Source: a virus. From it: DNA of 52,718 nucleotides. Shown here one piece after another: positions 49,285 to 52,718 of this stretch (positions are counted from its first letter, which is position 1; every line of letters begins with the position of its first letter). The notes below the pieces were generated by a model, which was not told where the DNA came from, did not search any database, and saw only the letters and a program-made list of their open reading frames with translations. Location of the stretch: positions 1-52,718 of IMG/VR virus record IMGVR_UViG_3300042896_001131; one strand, 5' to 3'. The position numbers and the translations under genes were made by a program.

Positions 49285-49920
49285 ATGAAAAAAATACAAA
49301 TATATTTAATTATGTTTGTTATGCTTTTTGCTAAATCTGTATTAGCTAGTGACGTTTTTATTGAACAAATTGGAAGTTCTTCTGAAATTAAAGTAACTCA
49401 GCAAGGAACTTCGAATAGAATAGGTAGTTCTTTAACTCCTTCGTTTTTTGGTGGAGATAGTAATAAATTTACAATTGAACAAGTTGGCGCTGTTAATGAA
49501 TTGGATTTATTAATTAATGGTAACAATACAAATGTAACATTAGAAACATATGGTGCTGGTAATATCGAAAGTATTATTTGCGGAAGTAAAACTACACCAA
49601 ATTCTTGCGATAATTCTACAATCGATTATACAATATCAGGTAATAATAATAAAATTACTACAAATTTAGGAGCTGCTGATAAATCTGCTACAAGTAAAAT
49701 GAATATTTCCGGTAATAATAATATTGTTACTCATACAGGGACTCATACAAGTACTCTTGGTAGTAAAATATCGGCAGATTTAACTCTTATCGGAAATTCA
49801 AATAAAATTGATATGACTCAATCAGGAAGTTTGGATGAAAACATTAAAGTCACCAGCACAGGCAACAACAATAACATTAGCATTACTCAGTCTTCTGTTA
49901 TTACTTTACTCGCCCCGTAG
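49285..49920 (+). CDS. Curlin-repeat secreted protein (CsgA/CsgB-like)
   Basis: A 211-residue protein with a signal peptide (MKKIQIYLIMFVMLFAKSVL, cleavage after A-S). Repeats of the curlin type follow: FIEQIGSSSEIKVTQQGTSN, FTIEQVGAVNELDLLINGNN, YTISGNNNKI, MNISGNNNIV, LTLIGNSNKIDMTQSG and VTSTGNNNNISITQSS. The Q-x-G-x-x-N spacing is that of amyloid beta-solenoid curlins, with Asn-rich turns. It is the natural substrate candidate for the adjacent CsgG channel. AAAGGAAAAATAA precedes the start. It overlaps the next gene by 86 bases. Two Cys (CGSK, NSCD) could form one disulfide. Confidence 0.82.
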   Translation: MKKIQIYLIMFVMLFAKSVLASDVFIEQIGSSSEIKVTQQGTSNRIGSSLTPSFFGGDSNKFTIEQVGAVNELDLLINGNNTNVTLETYGAGNIESIICGSKTTPNSCDNSTIDYTISGNNNKITTNLGAADKSATSKMNISGNNNIVTHTGTHTSTLGSKISADLTLIGNSNKIDMTQSGSLDENIKVTSTGNNNNISITQSSVITLLAP

Positions 49921-50914
49921 TTTTGGAGCAATTGGTAAAGTTTCTGAACAAACTGGAGTAGCTGAAATACAGCGAAATAAACAATCGCTACCAAGTGCTG
50001 TTAATACAGAAATTGAATCTATGGATGTCGTGGTTACTGCAAAAGGTAAACTCGACATTACTTTTAATGATAATACCAAAGTTTCCGTTGGCGAACAAAG
50101 TAAACTTGTAATTGACGATTTTGTTTATGACGCTAAAAAATCCACAGGAAAACTTGGATTAAAAATTGCATTAGGAACTGTTCGTTATGCCTCTGGGCAA
50201 ATAGCAAAACATAATCCACAAAATGTTGGAATACAAACTCCAACGGCTACCGTTGCTGTTCGTGGTACAGATTTTTCTACAACAGTAGATGAATTAGGTC
50301 AAAGTACATTTATTCTGTTACCAAGTTGCGATTTATCTGGTTGCGTAACAGGAGCTATTGAAGTTTCTACAGATGCAGGTTTTGTTTTATTAAACCAAGC
50401 ATTTCAATCAACTACTGTTTCTGATAAAACAAATTCTCCATCAAAACCAACTATAATTAATATTGATCCATTAAATATTAACAATAGCTTAATTGTATCT
50501 TCTCCAGTAAAAGCCGCTGACACAACAGTAACAGTTCAACAAATAAAAACTGGATTAGATGTTAATTTTCTTGATCAAGATTTTTTAACGTACAAACAAT
50601 TAAGTATCAATTTATTAGATGTAAAAACTGATTTAGATAAAAATAAATTAGATGAAAAATTATTAACAAATGCATTAGACGAACCGATTGATGATATTAG
50701 TGATATGCTACCTGGATATGATGAAAAAACAAATTTAAAATATAATACAAATGGAAAAGCATTAGTTCTTGATAAAGAAGCAACCAAAAATAAATTTCAA
50801 TTAAAAGTAGATAAAAATGCAGATGCAACTTTAAAATTAAATCAAGAAGGAACTGCGTTAACTCAAAATATTAACATGGGTACAACCACGAAAATAGATA
50901 TTACACAAAAATAA
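49835..50914 (+). CDS. Exported FecR-domain protein
   Basis: A 359-residue protein. The start at 49835 lies inside the curlin gene in another frame, with AGGAAG six bases upstream. The first residues form a signal peptide (ITLALLSLLLLLYSPRSFGA) encoded by DNA that also encodes the curlin C-terminus. Residues 33-155 match a FecR domain: VSEQTGVAEIQR, LDITFNDNTKVSVGEQSKLV, DDFVYD, GTVRYASGQIAKHNPQNVGI and PTATVAVRGTDFSTTV. A long Asp/Leu-rich linker follows, and the last 40 residues have curlin-like phrases (KLNQEGTALTQNINMG). Perhaps a surface partner that co-assembles with the fibre. FecR-domain proteins otherwise act in periplasmic signalling. Confidence 0.8.
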   Translation: MKTLKSPAQATTITLALLSLLLLLYSPRSFGAIGKVSEQTGVAEIQRNKQSLPSAVNTEIESMDVVVTAKGKLDITFNDNTKVSVGEQSKLVIDDFVYDAKKSTGKLGLKIALGTVRYASGQIAKHNPQNVGIQTPTATVAVRGTDFSTTVDELGQSTFILLPSCDLSGCVTGAIEVSTDAGFVLLNQAFQSTTVSDKTNSPSKPTIINIDPLNINNSLIVSSPVKAADTTVTVQQIKTGLDVNFLDQDFLTYKQLSINLLDVKTDLDKNKLDEKLLTNALDEPIDDISDMLPGYDEKTNLKYNTNGKALVLDKEATKNKFQLKVDKNADATLKLNQEGTALTQNINMGTTTKIDITQK

Positions 50915-50917
50915 TAT

Positions 50918-51667
50918 ATGGATAAAAAATACCAAAGCATTTTTATTAGCGATATACATTTAGGAACAAAAGATTCTAAAGCAATTGAATTAATTGATTT
51001 TTTAAAAAATAATACTTGCAATAAATTGTATCTTGTTGGAGATATAATTGATGGATGGAAAATACAACAAAATAAACTTAAATGGAAACCTAGTCATACA
51101 AAATTAATTCATAAATTTTTATCTTTATCGAGGAAAGGAACTGAGGTAATATACATAACAGGGAATCATGATGAATTTATTAGACCAATGGTTAATCTTA
51201 ACGTCACCTTTAGTAAAATTTCAATTCATAATCAATATGAACATAATGGAATTGATGGTAAACGCTATTTGGTAACTCATGGAGATTTATTTGATGGAAT
51301 TACTAGGCTTGCTCCATGGTTAAGTTTTCTTGGAGATAAAGGCTATGATTTAATTTTATCATTAAATAATAAATTTAATTGGGTAAGACATAAATTGGGA
51401 TTTGGTTATTGGAGCCTAAGTAAATATTTAAAACATAAAGTTAAAAAAGCTGTCGATTTTATGTTCCAGTTCGAAATAAATTTAACAGACTATTGCAAAA
51501 AACGTGGATATGACGGCGTTATCTGCGGACACATTCATCACGCGGAAATAAAAGAAATTAATGGTGTAACATATATGAATGATGGAGATTGGGTAGAATC
51601 ATTAACGGCTTTAGTCGAACATCATGATGGTAGATGGGAAATTGTAACATATAGTAAGGAGGAATAA
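50918..51667 (+). CDS. UDP-2,3-diacylglucosamine diphosphatase-like phosphoesterase (LpxH family)
   Basis: A 249-residue metallophosphoesterase. Blocks: FISDIHLGTKDSKA, LVGDIIDGWKIQ, YITGNHDEFIRP, LVTHGDLFDG, FNWVRHKLGFGYWSLSKYLK, GVICGHIHHAEI and YMNDGDWVESLTALVEH. These segments match the proteobacterial LpxH-related proteins usually encoded beside a GT4 glycosyltransferase, as here. True LpxH cleaves UDP-diacylglucosamine in lipid A synthesis; this subgroup may act on another envelope glycolipid precursor. It follows the FecR gene by three bases and overlaps the next start. Confidence 0.85.
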   Translation: MDKKYQSIFISDIHLGTKDSKAIELIDFLKNNTCNKLYLVGDIIDGWKIQQNKLKWKPSHTKLIHKFLSLSRKGTEVIYITGNHDEFIRPMVNLNVTFSKISIHNQYEHNGIDGKRYLVTHGDLFDGITRLAPWLSFLGDKGYDLILSLNNKFNWVRHKLGFGYWSLSKYLKHKVKKAVDFMFQFEINLTDYCKKRGYDGVICGHIHHAEIKEINGVTYMNDGDWVESLTALVEHHDGRWEIVTYSKEE

Positions 51668-51834
51668 TGTATATTTTAGTGGCATTACAAGCAGTAGCAG
51701 CATTAGGAACTAGTCTTTTTTGGCAACCAATTGGCGATTTTAGTTCGTATGAATCTTGTAAAGTAGCAATGGAACAATTACATAAATCAAAAGAGCATAG
51801 AGAAGGTGAAATGTATGTTTGCCTAAAAAAATAA
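51667..51834 (+). CDS. 55-residue exported or membrane microprotein
   Basis: MYILVALQAVAALGTSLFWQ then PIGDFSSYESCKVAMEQLHK and EHREGEMYVCLKK. A hydrophobic N-terminus (signal peptide or anchor) is followed by a short domain with two Cys 27 residues apart, likely disulfide-linked in the periplasm. AGGAGGAATA precedes the ATG, which overlaps the previous stop. Similar Cys-pair microproteins occur in T4-like phages. Function unknown. Confidence 0.65.
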   Translation: MYILVALQAVAALGTSLFWQPIGDFSSYESCKVAMEQLHKSKEHREGEMYVCLKK

Positions 51835-51835
51835 T

Positions 51836-52718
51836 ATGAAAAAAACTATCTTAATAATAACAGACAATTTACCGAACCAAATTAATGGCGTGGTAACTAC
51901 ATTTAATAATTTAAAACTTGTTGGCGAACAAGAGGAGTTTACTTTTGAATTTATAACTCCTCTAGATTTTAAACATATTAATATGCCAAAATATCCAGAA
52001 GTTAAATTAAGTTTTCCTTTTGGATTAACTAAGAAAATTAAAAAAATAAATCCAGATTTTATTCATATAGCAACAGAAGGTACTATTGGAATTGCAGCTA
52101 AATTGGCTTGTAAGAAAAATAAATGGAAATATAATACGAGTTATCACACGAATTTTCCAGAATTCGTTAAAAAAATTTACGGAATGCCAGAAAAAATTAC
52201 ATACAAATTTTTACGTTGGTTTCATAATCGTTCTTATAAAGTTTTAACAACAACCAATACAATGGTTCAAGAATTAAAATCTAATGGATTTAAATGTGAT
52301 GTTATTTCATGGACTAGAGGTATTAATAGAGAAGAATTAACTCCAACTAAACCAAAAGAAAATAGAGAACAAATTATATTGTTATCTGTTGGTAGGGTTT
52401 CTAAAGAAAAAAATTTAGATGTATTATGTCAATTATCAACTAATCCGCAATATCACATTCAAATTGTCGGAGATGGTCCATATAGAAAAAAACTTGAAAA
52501 AAAATACCCATTGGTAGAATTTGTTGGTTATAAATCTGGATCAGAATTAGCCGATTATTATGTTAATGCTGATGTATTTTGCTTTCCAAGTAAAACCGAT
52601 ACATTTGGAATTGTAATGATTGAAGCAATGTCATTGGGATGCCCTGTAGCTGGATATCCAGTTGCTGGTCCAATTGATGTTATTGAATCTGATGTTAATG
52701 GTTACATAGATGAAAATT
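51836..52718 (+). CDS. Glycosyltransferase family 4 (3' truncated by the window)
   Basis: The first 294 residues of a GT-B glycosyltransferase. The N-terminal domain has MKKTILIITDNLPNQINGVV, DFIHIATEGTIGIAAKLACK, YNTSYHTNFPEFVKKIYGMP and LRWFHNRSYKVLTTTNTMVQ. The C-terminal domain has LLSVGRVSKEKNLDVL, VGDGPYRKKLEK, FVGYKSGSELADYY and VFCFPSKTDTFGIVMIEAMS, which holds the E-x7-E-type donor site. These are hallmarks of bacterial GDP-mannose- or UDP-sugar-dependent glycolipid glycosyltransferases. With the LpxH-like gene it makes a two-gene unit known from bacteria. It starts one base after the previous stop (TAATATG). Confidence 0.9.
   Translation, partial: MKKTILIITDNLPNQINGVVTTFNNLKLVGEQEEFTFEFITPLDFKHINMPKYPEVKLSFPFGLTKKIKKINPDFIHIATEGTIGIAAKLACKKNKWKYNTSYHTNFPEFVKKIYGMPEKITYKFLRWFHNRSYKVLTTTNTMVQELKSNGFKCDVISWTRGINREELTPTKPKENREQIILLSVGRVSKEKNLDVLCQLSTNPQYHIQIVGDGPYRKKLEKKYPLVEFVGYKSGSELADYYVNADVFCFPSKTDTFGIVMIEAMSLGCPVAGYPVAGPIDVIESDVNGYIDEN

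Noticed and set aside
48034-52718. Assembly chimera joining bacterial curli and glycolipid genes to a phage
   Set aside because: Composition is even across the junction, genes overlap or abut with the lysis genes, and the run is in one direction. A chimera cannot be fully excluded without reads, but nothing in the sequence suggests one.

Overview
The window is part of the genome of a large, AT-rich, T4-like myovirus, not of a cell. It carries T4-type replication and transcription genes (gp32, gp59, gp33, RNase H, two-subunit type II topoisomerase), PhoH, many free-standing homing endonucleases, long tail-fibre genes, an endolysin with holins, and T4-type late promoters (TATAAATA). I see no integrase, repressor or ribosomal gene. 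A complete pmoC (particulate methane monooxygenase subunit C) points to an aerobic methanotroph host. Phages of freshwater methanotrophs carrying pmoC have been described before, so that gene places the genome but is not new in itself.

Layout. 1-692: 3' end of a repeat-rich gene. 723-3557 (minus): gp32, gp59, gp33, a SleB-like wall hydrolase and an unknown gene. 3597-6055 (minus): a kinase-like protein and two ADP-ribosyltransferase-like paralogues, each with a T4-style capsid-targeting N-terminus. 6080-9465: two HNH homing endonucleases around a PD-(D/E)XK exonuclease, a fragment of a second exonuclease copy, and phoH. 10300-10860: a strongly structured stretch without genes, probably a large non-coding RNA. 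11007-15634: an early operon of small proteins ending in the topoisomerase. 15667-26363: likely packaged proteins, rnh, pmoC, membrane microproteins, and scaffold- or nuclease-like virion proteins. 26450-44659: tail-fibre and adhesin genes on both strands, including a 1304-residue protein built of 20-residue repeats and a compositionally foreign three-gene cassette. 44727-46000: a microprotein, a phosphoesterase and a membrane protein. 46131-48030: endolysin and three small holin-like proteins. 48034-50914: csgF, csgG, a curlin-repeat protein and a FecR-domain protein. 50918-52718: an LpxH-like phosphoesterase and a GT4 glycosyltransferase, a pair normally found in bacteria; the glycosyltransferase runs off the end.

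Regulation can be read from the DNA. Ten sigma70-like promoters share GCTTGAC, an exact 17-bp spacer and TATAAT (or a close variant); they precede replication and small early genes and the non-coding RNA. Eleven exact TATAAATA late boxes, plus AATAAATA and CCTAAATA variants, precede the virion, packaged, endonuclease, lysis and pmoC genes. pmoC therefore looks like a late gene.

The features most worth following are the curli-type secretion module next to the lysis genes, the set of putative co-injected effectors, the 5'-terminal hairpin with compensatory changes in front of three homing endonucleases, and the roughly 550-nt structured RNA. All calls come from reading the sequence; no database search was run.
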